From assembly GCF_004339745.1 (NCBI RefSeq), contig NZ_SMGP01000006.1:62001-126000 (forward strand): a DNA stretch of 64,000 nucleotides, given 5' to 3'. This document shows positions 1 to 9,095 of the stretch, in pieces. Below the pieces are notes generated by a model. That model was not told the origin of the DNA. It worked only from the letters and a program-made list of their open reading frames with translations, and ran no database searches. The stretch is from Paraburkholderia sp. BL9I2N2. Its GTDB lineage: Bacteria; Pseudomonadota; Gammaproteobacteria; Burkholderiales; Burkholderiaceae. The position numbers and the translations under genes are program-made. Every line of letters begins with the position of its first letter. The first letter of the stretch is position 1.

Positions 1-306
1 CCTGGCTTCCTGATGAGCGGCATTGGCCTGTCGAACGTGATCCCGATCATGTTTCCGTCGGCAGGCAAACTCTCTACGGCGACGGGCCTGCCTCCGTCGC
101 GAGGACTCGCGCTGACCATGTGCATTGCCTATGTCGGCCTTCTTGCAGCTCCATTGGCGATCGGCCCGCTGGCTGAGCTGATCGGACTGAAGCCTGCACT
201 TACCATGCTCGCCTTCTCGGTCTTCGCGATCGGATGCGGGTGGGTCATCCTAAGCTACCGGAGCGGCGGTGTTCCGTGGGAAATCAGTCGCGCAAGAGTC
301 GCATGA
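1..306 (+). CDS. MFS transporter, C-terminal fragment (cut by window edge)
   Basis: The reading frame is open from the first base, so only the last 101 residues of an inner-membrane carrier are visible. They hold three hydrophobic segments typical of the last helices of a 12-helix major facilitator, with a short charged tail ending in SRARVA. The start of the gene lies outside the window. It is followed 67 bases later by a co-directional racemase-family gene, so the two may be co-transcribed. The substrate cannot be read from this fragment. Assignment to the superfamily rests on hydrophobic pattern and on residues such as GPLAELIGLK. Confidence 0.75.
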   Translation, partial: PGFLMSGIGLSNVIPIMFPSAGKLSTATGLPPSRGLALTMCIAYVGLLAAPLAIGPLAELIGLKPALTMLAFSVFAIGCGWVILSYRSGGVPWEISRARVA

Positions 307-319
307 CGTTCACCGCAAA

Positions 320-335
320 GGCCCGCACACGGGCC
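320..335. other. Small GC hairpin between carrier and racemase genes
   Basis: GGCCCG and CGGGCC flank a CACA loop, a perfect 6-bp stem in the 67-base gap. There is no T-run after it, so it is not a convincing intrinsic terminator. Confidence 0.3.
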
Positions 336-373
336 CGGTATGCGAAACTGCCTTCACTACGGGGAGAACAGCA

Positions 374-1033
374 ATGCGCGTCGCATGCTTGCATACGGCA
401 GAAAGTAACATCGAAATATTTGGCGCTGCAGCACGGCAGTTGGGACTTCCCGACGACGCGCTCATTCACGAAGTTCGGGCAGACCTGCTAGATGCTGTCG
501 AGATGGCGCATTCGCTCAGCCCCAATGTCGAGCGACAGACCGTTGACGTTCTGCTCCGTCTTGCAGGCCACGCGGACGCGGTGCTTTTAACCTGCTCGAC
601 TTTGGGCATCTGTGCAGGTGCTGCTTCCGTTGTCGCCGGTGTACCCGTCCTGAGAGTCGACGCGTCATTGGCTGAAGACGCGACGCGCGGTCCGGGCAAC
701 GTGGTCGTCTTGTGTGCAACCGAGACGACCGTGCAGACAACGGCAACCATCTTCAACGAGGCGGCGAAGCAGTCAGCGGCTGAGGTCGAAATACGGCTGG
801 TAGAAGGTGCCTGGGCACTGTTCAAGCTCGGAGAAAAATTTCGCTATCTCGCTGCTATCGCCGATGCAGCGGAGCAGGCATATGCCGACGGCGCGTCGGT
901 CGTTGCACTGGCACAAGCATCGATGGCGCCCGCGGCCGATCTGATCACCGGTACTCCGCGGCCACTGACAAGCCCTGCCGCAGGTCTCGCCGCGACGATG
1001 CGCGCGATCGGGTACGCGCAACGCTGCCCATAG
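374..1033 (+). CDS. Asp/Glu/hydantoin racemase-family protein
   Basis: A 219-residue cytosolic protein of the Asp/Glu racemase fold (two Rossmann-like halves, cofactor-independent, normally two catalytic cysteines). The start at 374 is chosen because GGGGAG lies 8 bases upstream and the protein then begins with the usual first strand (MRVACLHTA); the frame is open further upstream without a good ribosome site. The first catalytic cysteine sits in the motif LLTCSTLG near residue 80. At the second position the motif reads ALAQASM, with no cysteine. Known family activities are amino-acid or hydantoin racemases and arylmalonate-type decarboxylases; the missing second cysteine argues against a classic two-base racemase. 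Its place beside a carrier and near a sugar-acid cluster suggests a catabolic role, not cell-wall D-glutamate synthesis. Confidence 0.75.
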   Translation: MRVACLHTAESNIEIFGAAARQLGLPDDALIHEVRADLLDAVEMAHSLSPNVERQTVDVLLRLAGHADAVLLTCSTLGICAGAASVVAGVPVLRVDASLAEDATRGPGNVVVLCATETTVQTTATIFNEAAKQSAAEVEIRLVEGAWALFKLGEKFRYLAAIADAAEQAYADGASVVALAQASMAPAADLITGTPRPLTSPAAGLAATMRAIGYAQRCP

Positions 1034-1071
1034 TGCCGCCTGCTCATCGCGGCACCTCCCGGCGGCCCAAA

Positions 1072-1377
1072 TCATTCTGACGACGACCGCCCCTGCACGA
1101 GCCTTGCTGCCACACCGTCCCACGCATTGCCGCACTTGCCATCCCCGTACGCCGTCTCATCCAGAAGTCGCTGCAGGCTCAACACGTCAGCGATCCCATA
1201 ATCCCCGACCGTGGGAGCAGGCTGCATCCTGGCAACGGCCGCAGCACTGGCAATGCGCAGGGCATTGATCCGTTCTCTCAACAGGGAATCGAGTGCCTCG
1301 TTAAGCAATGCCCGTGTGTTCATGGGTAACGATAAAAGCGTGCTTGCGTCCCACGCCACGACCTGCTCGATGCTCAT
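1072..1377 (-). CDS. Hypothetical protein, about 101 aa
   Basis: Not recognised. The start at 1377 (MSIEQVVAW) is preferred because GGGAGA lies about 8 bases upstream; the frame also contains ATGs at 1392 and 1431. The protein is predicted mostly helical, with Leu/Ala-rich stretches (residues 15-50) and a charged C-terminus (VQGRSSSE). It converges with the racemase gene (38 bases between stop codons) and lies downstream of the aldo/keto reductase in the same direction, so it may be the last gene of that transcript. No motif for catalysis or binding was seen. Confidence 0.5.
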   Translation of the reverse strand: MSIEQVVAWDASTLLSLPMNTRALLNEALDSLLRERINALRIASAAAVARMQPAPTVGDYGIADVLSLQRLLDETAYGDGKCGNAWDGVAARLVQGRSSSE

Positions 1378-1714
1378 CTGAGAATCTCCCATGTCTTCAC
1401 TATGTCGGGTGAGCGGTGCGCAGATGCGCAACGCTCAGGCCTAGTTGTAGCCGAGCAAGGCAATGGATGCTGTCTCTGGTCGGTCACGACTTCGTGCGAT
1501 GGTCGCCAAGGGCTCGCTCAACAAGGCCGCGTAGACCGTTTTGCCAAAACCGGAACCTGAAAGCTGTCTTGTCCGGTCCCGTCGGCTCGCCCCCGAGTCT
1601 CGTTGCGCGTCCCGAGCTCCCGTCGCGGACAAGTGAAGTCGGAGCACATGTACAAAAGCATCCATGATCTGCCTGGCACTTGAGGGGAACCACCTGCAGC
1701 CCTCCCTTTGAAAC
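1378..1714. other. Stretch without a supported gene
   Basis: Between the small hypothetical gene and the aldo/keto reductase stop. Frames open here on both strands have no homology that I recognise and no good ribosome site. No repeat or terminator was seen. Confidence 0.5.
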
Positions 1715-2764
1715 CTAGAAAAAACCGACTTTGACGTCAGTCGGCGCGTTTTGGGGGATGAGACCGCGCTCCTTGAGTTCATCCCAGAAAGCGGCAGGGG
1801 CGACGGTATGCGTCGAATGCAGGTTCTGCCGGACCTCATCAACATTCTGTCCGCCGAGGAGGACCGTCGACACAGCGGGATGCATGCTCACGAACTGGAT
1901 CGCGGCCGCCGAAAGTTCGATGCCGTGCTTGCGACAGACGTTCTCGATATCACGAACCTTCTGGACGATCTCAGCGGGCACGTTCTGGTAGTCGTACGTC
2001 AGAGCCTGCCCCTGAGTTCCAGTTGCGAGAATGCCGGAGTTAAAAACACCCGCGGCGAAGACTGATACGTTGCGCTCGTGAAGTTCGTCGAACGCGCCTC
2101 GCAGCGGCGCGTGATTCAGCAACGTATAGCGACCGGCGATCAGGGAACAGTCAATACGGAATTCGCGAGCGACCTCGACCACGCTGTCAGTTTCGTTCAC
2201 ACCCAGACCGACTGCGCCTACCGCGCCGCTACTGCGGAGCTCATCCAGCGCACGGAATCCGCTCGCGCGCATCTGCGACATGTACTTCTCGTTCGCATCG
2301 CCGTGCCACATCCGACCCAGGTCATGAACAAACAGCACATCGATGCGATCAAGGGCCAGGCGGCATTGGCTGTCTTCAAACGACCGCATGATTCCATCAT
2401 AGGTATAGTCGTAAGTGTCACGAAACGGCAAAGGATCGACCCAGGCGATTCCATAGACCGAATCCATTTTCGCGACCCGGCTTTCAGGCTTCAGCACCCG
2501 CCCCACTTTGGTACTGACCAGCACATCACCACGGATTCCAAGCTCACGCAACGCGTGCCCGAGATAGTATTCGGCCTTGCCGAATCCATACATCGGTGCG
2601 GCGTCAAAGTAGCGGACGCCACCTGCGTATGCCGCGTCGATGACGCGCTCGAAGTCCGCATAGCTCACCTTGGTCTTGAATCCTGCCAGGGGCACAGTCC
2701 CCAGGCCGATCGAACTCACGTTGAGATTAGTCGTACCTACGCGACGTTCTTGATACTCTGCCAT
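1715..2764 (-). CDS. Aldo/keto reductase (aldose 1-dehydrogenase / L-fucose dehydrogenase type)
   Basis: A 349-residue TIM-barrel oxidoreductase. The catalytic tetrad is visible: Asp54 and Tyr59 in FDAAPMYG, Lys86 in STKVGR and His147 in FVHDLG. The barrel ends with SMHPAVSTVLLGGQ, the nucleotide-binding end of the family. The length, the long segment after the lysine (DSVYGIAWVDPLP) and the overall pattern resemble D-threo-aldose 1-dehydrogenase / L-fucose dehydrogenase, which oxidise the C1 hydroxyl of an aldose to a lactone with NAD(P)+. The start has the GGAGACA leader used by most genes of this locus. It lies downstream of the SDR in the same direction. Inference: it makes an aldonolactone that one of the two hydrolases of the cluster opens. 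The sugar is unknown. Confidence 0.85.
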   Translation of the reverse strand: MAEYQERRVGTTNLNVSSIGLGTVPLAGFKTKVSYADFERVIDAAYAGGVRYFDAAPMYGFGKAEYYLGHALRELGIRGDVLVSTKVGRVLKPESRVAKMDSVYGIAWVDPLPFRDTYDYTYDGIMRSFEDSQCRLALDRIDVLFVHDLGRMWHGDANEKYMSQMRASGFRALDELRSSGAVGAVGLGVNETDSVVEVAREFRIDCSLIAGRYTLLNHAPLRGAFDELHERNVSVFAAGVFNSGILATGTQGQALTYDYQNVPAEIVQKVRDIENVCRKHGIELSAAAIQFVSMHPAVSTVLLGGQNVDEVRQNLHSTHTVAPAAFWDELKERGLIPQNAPTDVKVGFF

Positions 2765-2887
2765 GATGTCTCCACGTCAAATTTTTTTGGCGCATTGCTA
2801 TGAATTCCTAATGTTATCTGTCATTCTTTCTGGAACCCGATGTCAGCCCGACCATGCACCTGATGGGTCGGGCTGGTGCGACTGGTC

Positions 2888-3685
2888 TCAGACTGCCGGC
2901 GGCGGCGGCGCTTCCGACGATCCCAACGTGAACATCAGGCCTGCCGTCTGGTATCCACCATCGACATTCAGCGTGTGACCACACACGTGTCGTGCCTCCT
3001 CAGAGGCAAGAAATACGGCCGCATCCGCCACCTCCTCTGGCGTGCCGTATCGACGCTGCGGAATAAGATAGTGATAGGCATCGCGCGTCGCCTTGTCATG
3101 CTGTTCCGCAGCCATCTTGGTCGCGATGGCGCCGGGCGCGATGTTATTAACCGTGATGCCTGAGGACGCGAGTTCCACTGACATCACCTTGGTCAGCAGT
3201 TCCAGCGCCGCCTTGGAGGTTCCATAAGCTGCACGTCCGACGCCGCCGCGCTGGCCCGAAAGGGAAGCTATATTGATCACGCGGCCGTATTTGTTCGGCA
3301 GCATGCGACGCACTGCAGCCTGGGCGCACAAGAAAGCACCGACGAGATTGACCTGCAGGATGCGTTCGAGGTCTTCCCGCGGCGTGTCGAGGAACAGCTT
3401 GGTGGTGCTGATACCGGCATTGTTGACGTGGATGTCCAGCTTGCCGAACTGCTTGACGGCCGCGTCGGCAAGCAGGTCTGCATCTTCACTCTTCGTCACA
3501 TCGATCCGGACGGCGCACGCCTTTCCTCCCTGACGCACAATGTCCTCGGCCACGCTCTGCGCAGCTTCGAGGTTGACGTCGCTTATCACGACACTCGCCC
3601 CTTCGCGCGCGAAAGCTCGCGCCATCACTTCGCCCATGCCCCGACCAGAGCCCGTAATTGTTGCTACTCGACCCGAAAGCCTCAT
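2888..3685 (-). CDS. SDR-family oxidoreductase
   Basis: A 265-residue classical short-chain dehydrogenase. The NAD(P) motif TGSGRGMG lies at residues 11-18, NNAG near 88-91, and the catalytic Ser141/Ser143, Tyr154 and Lys158 in the SLSG and YGTSK motifs. Asp36 at the end of the second strand (VISDVN) favours NAD(H). The C-terminus has a proline-rich tail (EAPPPPAV) beyond the usual VDGGYQ end. The gene lies between the ABC ATPase gene and the aldo/keto reductase, all leftward. Likely role: oxidation of a secondary alcohol of a sugar acid, or of the sugar itself. The family does not allow the substrate to be read from sequence. Confidence 0.87.
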   Translation of the reverse strand: MRLSGRVATITGSGRGMGEVMARAFAREGASVVISDVNLEAAQSVAEDIVRQGGKACAVRIDVTKSEDADLLADAAVKQFGKLDIHVNNAGISTTKLFLDTPREDLERILQVNLVGAFLCAQAAVRRMLPNKYGRVINIASLSGQRGGVGRAAYGTSKAALELLTKVMSVELASSGITVNNIAPGAIATKMAAEQHDKATRDAYHYLIPQRRYGTPEEVADAAVFLASEEARHVCGHTLNVDGGYQTAGLMFTLGSSEAPPPPAV

Positions 3686-3781
3686 TTTTTCAAACTCCTG
3701 GTAACAAATAACGCTTTGAAAGAATTCAACGTGACCAGCGTGCGATCAACCCGGATGGCCAGAACGCACCGTTCACCTTGA

Positions 3782-5327
3782 TCAGGATGCAAGGTTGACA
3801 ATCGCCTCCTGGCTGATTTCGCCCGTCCCAAGAACGCGGGCTAATCGCCCGCCCCTGAATATCGCCACCCGGTCACTTACCTGAGGGATTTCGGGGGCTT
3901 CGGAGGACACCACGATTGCCGAGCCGCCCTTGGCAGCAAAGCCACGAAGGAAGGCATAAATCTCCTGCTTCGAGCCCTCGTCGATTCCTCGTGTCGGTTC
4001 GTCGCAGATCAGCAGCTTCGGATTGGTCGTGAGACAACGCGCAAACACGACCTTTTGCTGGTTACCGCCGCTCAGGTTCTCCACTGCAATCGCGGGTGAA
4101 GCACACTTCACGCGGAGCTTGCTAACCATCGCCGCGACAACTCCCGATTCCGCTTTCGCGCGAATGAAACCCCACGGGGAAACCTTCCGAAGGGCTGAGA
4201 GACTGATGTTGTGACCGACTGACTCACACAAGACGAGCCCAGAAACCTTGCGGTCTTCGGTGACCATCGCCATCCCGCGTCGGATCGACTCTTTTTGGCA
4301 CACCCGCGGGCAACGCCTCACCAAGAAATTTGATCGATCCTGAACGCGCACGTCGAAGACCGAAAACCGTTTCGACGAACTCGGTGCGACCTGACCCCAC
4401 CAGCCCATAGATTCCGAGCACTTCACCAGTCTTGACCTGCAACGTGATATCCGTGAAGGTCTCGCCGTCTGAAAGAGAATCGACGGCAAGCGCTACGTCG
4501 GCGCCGGCCGTCGATTCGCCAAGCGTCGACGAATTCAATTCGTGGCCGAGAATCTGCCGCACAAGGTGGTGTCGGTCGATGTCGCAGATCCTCCCGGTTT
4601 CGACGAAAGCACCATCACGAAAAACCGTATACTCGTCCGCGATCTCGAAGATCTCCGTGAGCTTGTGCGACACATAAACGATCGCAGTGCCGCTTTGCTT
4701 GAGCCGCTTGACAGCGTCGAACAGTACGTGCACTTCATGCTCGCCGATCGCCGATGTCGGTTCGTCCATGATGACGACGTCGGCCTCGTGGCTCAGCGCC
4801 TTCGCAATCTCGACCAGTTGACATTGCGCCAACGTGATCTCCGACATTTTCGCGTCAGCTGGCACATCAAATTGCAGCCGCTTGAGGAGTGCAGCAGCGT
4901 CTTCCACCATCCGGCCGAAATCGACGATGTAGCCGAATTTACGCGGCTCGCGACCGAGATAGATGTTCTCGGCGACCGTCAGTTCCGGAACCGGTGAAAG
5001 CTCCTGAGTGATCATTGCCACGCCGTGCCTCAGCGCTTCGCTAGCACTGGCGAAGTGGACATCGACACCCTTGAGGCTGATTCTTCCTTCATCTCGCGGG
5101 ATCAGGCCCATGAGGATACTGAGAAATGTCGATTTGCCTGCGCCGTTCCCACCGCACAGAGCGTGCACCGTCCCGGCCTGCAAGGTGAGGCGGCCGTTAC
5201 GCAGCGCCCGTACACCACCGAACGATTTCGCGACGGATTCAACGTCGAGAACCGGAACGGTCTGACCGTACACGTCTGACCCATCTTGTACCGGCGGACC
5301 GCCGGGGATTTCGTCATTCGCCTGCAT
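3782..5327 (-). pseudogene. Sugar ABC transporter ATP-binding protein (RbsA/MglA type), one frameshift
   Basis: A two-domain sugar-importer ATPase split by a single base. The first half carries Walker A (GGNGAGKST), a signature region near SEITLAQCQ and Walker B (VVIMDEPTSA). The second half, in another frame, carries the degenerate P-loop (GLVGSGRTEF is before the break), LSGGNQQKV and LLICDEPTRG. The frames meet at the A5 run on the minus strand (T5 at 4292-4296): removing one A gives PAGVPKESIRRGMAMVTEDRK-type continuity and one 514-residue protein, the usual length. The start at 5327 has GGAG 7 bases upstream; upstream ATGs lack one. Its partners are the permease and binding protein at 8.1-10.1 kb, so the importer genes are not contiguous. 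Either a real inactivating mutation or a homopolymer sequencing error. Confidence 0.85.
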
Positions 5328-5402
5328 CGCTGTCTCCATACGAAGCGTCATATCTCGTTGCCAAGAGGAAGCTCGAACTTCTCTTTTGCGTGGGCCCGAC
5401 CA

Positions 5403-6251
5403 TTACCCGAAGAAGGACATCATCTCCGACAGCACAAAGTCGGGCTTTTCTTCCGCGACCCAGTGACCGCAATCAGGCACGATGCCGCCGCGCACGTCGA
5501 CGCCCACGCGGCTCAGCGAAGCCAGTGACTCCTCACCGCGGCCGAATGCTTCAGCGCCGCCATACGAGAGAATGGGCATCTGCAACCGGTGTTCGCGAAG
5601 GTAGGCCTCGTTATCTGTTATGTCCTGCGGCACATTTCGGTAGTAAGCGAGGCCCGCGCGCAGTGCGCCGAAGTCACGATACGTGCGCAGATACTCAGCG
5701 ATGTCTTCTTCCGAAATCGCCGTCGGTACGAAGCCGTAATTCTTGAAAAACCAACGGTAGTAGACGTCCTCCCGCCCCGTAATGAGTTGCTCCGGCAGAT
5801 CGAGCGTCTGGTGGAAGGGGTGATGCCAACGACGCCCGTTTTGGGAATACGTCCCGCTTCCATCTCCCGGCACGGCTGCATCGAGCATGACGAGCTTGCG
5901 CACAAGTCCGGGATGGAAAGCCGCAAGTGCGAACGCGGCGGGGCCGCCCCAATCGTGCGCGCCAACCAGGACCGACTCGAGTTTCAGCTCTTTTTTTACC
6001 AGCGTCGCGATATCGTCGGCGACACTTTTCATGTCGTATCCGCTCGTCGGGCGCGACGTATCGCCAAGCCCTCGCATGTCCGGCGCGATGACGCGATAGC
6101 GGGTTGCAAGTGTGGGCATCACCTTGCGCCACGCATACCACGTTTGAGGCCAGCCATGTAGCAGCAGAAGCGGCTCCCCAGCGCCTGCGGTGACGAAATG
6201 CATGCGGACCTGGCCAACAGTGGCGAAGTGATGTTCGGGCTTGAATTCCAT
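5403..6251 (-). CDS. Alpha/beta hydrolase, epoxide hydrolase/haloalkanoate dehalogenase type
   Basis: A 282-residue hydrolase whose nucleophile is Asp100 in GAHDWGGPAA, not serine; this is the mark of epoxide hydrolases and fluoroacetate/haloalkane dehalogenases, which form an alkyl-enzyme ester. The oxyanion loop is HGWP (32-35), and the catalytic histidine lies near residue 262 in DCGHWVAEE. The lid region is rich in Tyr/Trp (VYYRWFFKNYG), which in epoxide hydrolases supplies the ring-activating tyrosines. It is the first gene after the conserved promoter near 6.36 kb, followed by the ABC ATPase, SDR and aldo/keto reductase. In this sugar-type cluster it might act as a lactonase or on an unknown ester or epoxide; that part is inference. 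Confidence 0.85.
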   Translation of the reverse strand: MEFKPEHHFATVGQVRMHFVTAGAGEPLLLLHGWPQTWYAWRKVMPTLATRYRVIAPDMRGLGDTSRPTSGYDMKSVADDIATLVKKELKLESVLVGAHDWGGPAAFALAAFHPGLVRKLVMLDAAVPGDGSGTYSQNGRRWHHPFHQTLDLPEQLITGREDVYYRWFFKNYGFVPTAISEEDIAEYLRTYRDFGALRAGLAYYRNVPQDITDNEAYLREHRLQMPILSYGGAEAFGRGEESLASLSRVGVDVRGGIVPDCGHWVAEEKPDFVLSEMMSFFG

Positions 6252-6332
6252 GTTGTTTCACTCGTAGAGTTTATCGAGGCCGGGATTCCGGTCATGCACC
6301 TGTTCGCTGACGGGCGTCCCCTTCCCAGTTAC

Positions 6333-6396
6333 ATGCTAGATACAGTGCGACGCTCGATCAAACGATTTGATTTCTTGCGGCGGTGATAAAAAGTCA
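6333..6396 (-). promoter_or_regulatory. Conserved promoter box, copy 1 (drives hydrolase-ABC-SDR-AKR transcript)
   Basis: On the minus strand the box GAAATCAAATCGTTT (6360-6374) is followed after 21 bases by the -10-like TAGCAT (6333-6338). A TTG that ends the box and starts a -35-like hexamer lies 17 bases before the -10. An upstream T-run (GACTTTTTA) lies at the same distance as in the other three copies. Confidence 0.75.
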
Positions 6397-6515
6397 CTTT
6401 CGAATGCCGCTGACCTTGCCGCTAAGCCAGCTTCAACAAGGGGATGTTGGGAAATTGCTCTGCGCCGATCTGACTGGTTCGCAGGTTTCTTCACACACGC
6501 CTCCGTGTTGATCGC

Positions 6516-7391
6516 TCAACTTACCCGGCTCGGCTCGCCATCGCCCAGCGCGATCTCCGTAATTTGCAAGCCGTGTTGGTTAATACGGCTAGGATAAAAC
6601 TCGGCCAATCGGCTCTCGTGCATGGGCACGATCCGCTTCTCGTTACCCCCTACCTTTCGCAGCATCTCATCGCATGCGAACACGAGATTCCATTGGCTGC
6701 CGGTCGCCAGGCCTACCGGGACGTATGCGGGGTCCGCCTCGTTACCGTCGTTAAGATTCTCGTATTTGTAGATCAGGTCACCCGCGAGCACGAATACGTC
6801 CTCCGAAGACCCGCCGCTGTTCCGGACCACCACGTACTGGGATCCCGGAGTATGCGAGTCGAACGCGGGATGCAAGTCGATGCCGGGCACGACATCCTGC
6901 TGTGCGCCGGTAACGGTAGTCAGCCGGCCGTCCTTCGCAAGCTCTACAAGCCGAATTACATCCCCAGGATCGATTCCACCTGTGAGCGTACGAAACCGGC
7001 GGGGGAGCGCCATTGCAGCAACCCATCCGGTGAGTTCGCGTTCCTGAATGAAGAAGCGGGCGTTTGGAAACAGAGCCGTCCCGCCTGCGTGATCGAAGTG
7101 GGCATGGGTAAGAAAGACGTGCGTGACGTCCTCAGGCGACACATCGCACTCACCGAGCACCTCTTGAGGCGAATGCCATCCGCCCACGCCGATCGACGCG
7201 GCAAAGTCTTTTGCGAATCCGACGTTGTTGTACCCTACGTCGACCATCGCCACGATGCCCGGTCCCTTGATAAGCACATAGGCAAATGGTAGTTTCAGGG
7301 TACCCTCATTGTGGGCTCCGTAAAATGTTGCGCTGACCGGATGCGTGTCCGAGCAGGCGTACTCGAGTACCCAAATCGAATAGCGTCCCAT
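6516..7391 (-). CDS. Metallo-beta-lactamase-fold hydrolase (lactonase-like)
   Basis: A 291-residue zinc hydrolase with His96, His98, Asp100 and His101 in THAHFDHAGG, a further His180 in FDSHTPGSQ and Asp205 in VLAGDLIY. This set and the length are those of the N-acyl-homoserine lactonase and related lactonase branch. The start has a GGAGACA leader. It follows the small hypothetical gene (gap 39 bases) in the operon that begins with the ABC permease. Proposed job: opening of a sugar lactone made by the aldo/keto reductase, by analogy with lactonase steps in oxidative sugar pathways. Quorum quenching cannot be excluded from sequence but fits the context less well. Confidence 0.8.
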   Translation of the reverse strand: MGRYSIWVLEYACSDTHPVSATFYGAHNEGTLKLPFAYVLIKGPGIVAMVDVGYNNVGFAKDFAASIGVGGWHSPQEVLGECDVSPEDVTHVFLTHAHFDHAGGTALFPNARFFIQERELTGWVAAMALPRRFRTLTGGIDPGDVIRLVELAKDGRLTTVTGAQQDVVPGIDLHPAFDSHTPGSQYVVVRNSGGSSEDVFVLAGDLIYKYENLNDGNEADPAYVPVGLATGSQWNLVFACDEMLRKVGGNEKRIVPMHESRLAEFYPSRINQHGLQITEIALGDGEPSRVS

Positions 7392-7430
7392 TTCTGTCTC
7401 CGTATTTCATGATTTTTTGCTTGCAATGGC

Positions 7431-8006
7431 TCAGAGCCGAAGGTCCCGTCGTAACGGTCCTTCAAGGTCACCGGAAGGTGTCCGACCGTCCGCCATGGAT
7501 CCCAACCGGACGACCTCGCAGCCGCAACCGCCAGCCAGCCTGTATCCCGGAAGCCTCCGGTCGAAGTGCTTGAGTTCCCTATTGGCCAGCTTCACTACCT
7601 CCAGCACCTGGTTGAGGCCGCCCGCGAGGTTTGACACGGTGATATGACGCGCCGTGACCAGCGCCAAGCCGAGCGCGCGCAGCGCCGCCAGCAGATGCTC
7701 ATGATCATGCCTCCAGCAAGCCGGCACGCGCGCGCCCCTGGCCTCATCCATGATCGAGTCATAGTTGGACTGGGCGCTGTCGAGATGCGACTGGAGCTCC
7801 AGCAACAACGAGTCTCTGGTGGTGGCGATAGCGACCACCGCACAGAGCCCAACTGTCAACCCTTCGGCCGCTTCGTAGACGTTGACTGCGTAAGCAAGAT
7901 AACCCAGCGTGCCTTGTGAGTTTCCTGCTGCGTGGTCGGGCCGGGTCATCTGATCCGCAGCCCGCGACGATCCGCCTCCCCTGTTCTCGCCAGCTTTGTG
8001 CATCAT
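7431..8006 (-). CDS. Hypothetical protein, 191 aa, in the ABC importer operon
   Basis: Not recognised. A purine-rich ribosome site (GGGAGAGGAG) lies directly before two adjacent ATGs at 8006 and 8003, and the gene sits in the same direction between the binding-protein gene and the metallo-hydrolase gene, which supports it being real. The first 30 residues are polar and Gly-rich. The middle looks helical and amphipathic (residues 35-150), with His/Asp-rich WRHDHEHLL. The end contains a Gly/Cys segment (LAGGCGCEVV). It has no signal peptide and no known motif. Confidence 0.5.
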   Translation of the reverse strand: MMHKAGENRGGGSSRAADQMTRPDHAAGNSQGTLGYLAYAVNVYEAAEGLTVGLCAVVAIATTRDSLLLELQSHLDSAQSNYDSIMDEARGARVPACWRHDHEHLLAALRALGLALVTARHITVSNLAGGLNQVLEVVKLANRELKHFDRRLPGYRLAGGCGCEVVRLGSMADGRTPSGDLEGPLRRDLRL

Positions 8007-8081
8007 CTCCTCTCCCGGATGCTGTCCATCACGGGGCGCCAGGAACGCAACCCACCTTTCAGCGTGACGCCCCCGGGAGCA

Positions 8082-9066
8082 TTACTTCAGATACTGGCCG
8101 ACGTTGTTCTTCGTAATTTCGAGCCACGGAACGGTGTACAGCTTCTGCGTGCCACCATCCCATTTGAGCAGCTTGCCCCCACACGTCCGATTGCGGTTGA
8201 TAGGAAGGTCCGACGACGGCACGAAGTGCGACGTCCAGCGCCCCTTGCCCTTCAGCGCGCGCGTACTTGTAGAGCGTCATGCTCATCTGACCGTCCGCGA
8301 CCGCTTTTTTCCCATCCTGGATTCCGTCAATGGCGATGACGGGCACCTTGGAGAAATCAACCTTTCGGGCCTTCATTGCCTGGATGGCGCCGAGAGCCAT
8401 CTCATCGTTCTCCGACAACACACCCTGGATCTGCCCCTGGTACGCGAGGAGCCAGTTATCCATAATCGTCTGACCTTCCGCCCGGCTCCAGTTTCCCGAT
8501 TTGCTGGCGATCACCTTGATTCCGGGATTGGCCTTCAGGCCTTCGTCAATGCCTTTGCGGCGGTCGATTTGCGCAGACTGGCCGATCGGCCCCTCGAGGA
8601 TAACAATGGTCCCCTTTCCATTAAGGCGTTTGGCAATGTCTTCGGCGATCAGTTTGCCGCCCTCCTGGTCGTCAACGATGACTGTCGACGTCATCTTGTT
8701 CGTGTTGGCCTTGAGCGCAGAATCCACGACGGGGATCCCCGCAGCGACAGCCTTGTTGATTGCTGGTGCCGCTGCGTTGAAATCAAACGGCGCCACGACG
8801 ATTGCGTCGAACTTCTGCGTGATGGCACTCTCTATCTGGTTGCTTTGCGTGAGCGGATCGAACTTACCATCGAACACAACCAGCTTGACCTTCCCGCTCT
8901 TCACCCATGGATGATCCTTCATCTCCGTGGTCCACGTGTGCATGTACTCTGCCGATTCGCCGAACGATGCGACGGCTATACGAAGCTGCTTGTCCGCAGC
9001 CTGGGATGATGCCGCAGTCGTGAGCGCCATCGTGGCGATCAGCGCAAAAAGCGTTTTCCGAAACAT
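8082..9066 (-). pseudogene. Sugar ABC transporter substrate-binding protein, frameshifted near the C-terminus
   Basis: A periplasmic ribose-type binding protein (Peripla_BP_4 pattern). The signal peptide at residues 1-24 ends in SSQAA/DKQ; the first lobe begins LRIAVASFG. The reading frame is normal until about residue 296 and then runs into residues that do not look like this family and a stop beyond 8082. Removing one G from the G5 run (C5 on the plus strand, 8176-8180) restores an ending LLKWDGGTQKLYTVPWLE and a stop at 8082, giving 327 residues and the normal family end. The gene follows the permease by 29 bases. Either a true loss-of-function indel or a homopolymer sequencing error; the altered frame would still give a protein with a foreign tail. 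Confidence 0.85.
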
Positions 9067-9095
9067 GTTTGTCTCCTCAATATCAAAGTTGATTT

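Noticed and set aside
2078-2803. 241-codon rightward frame antisense to the aldo/keto reductase
   Set aside because: No motif and it overlaps a complete enzyme gene.
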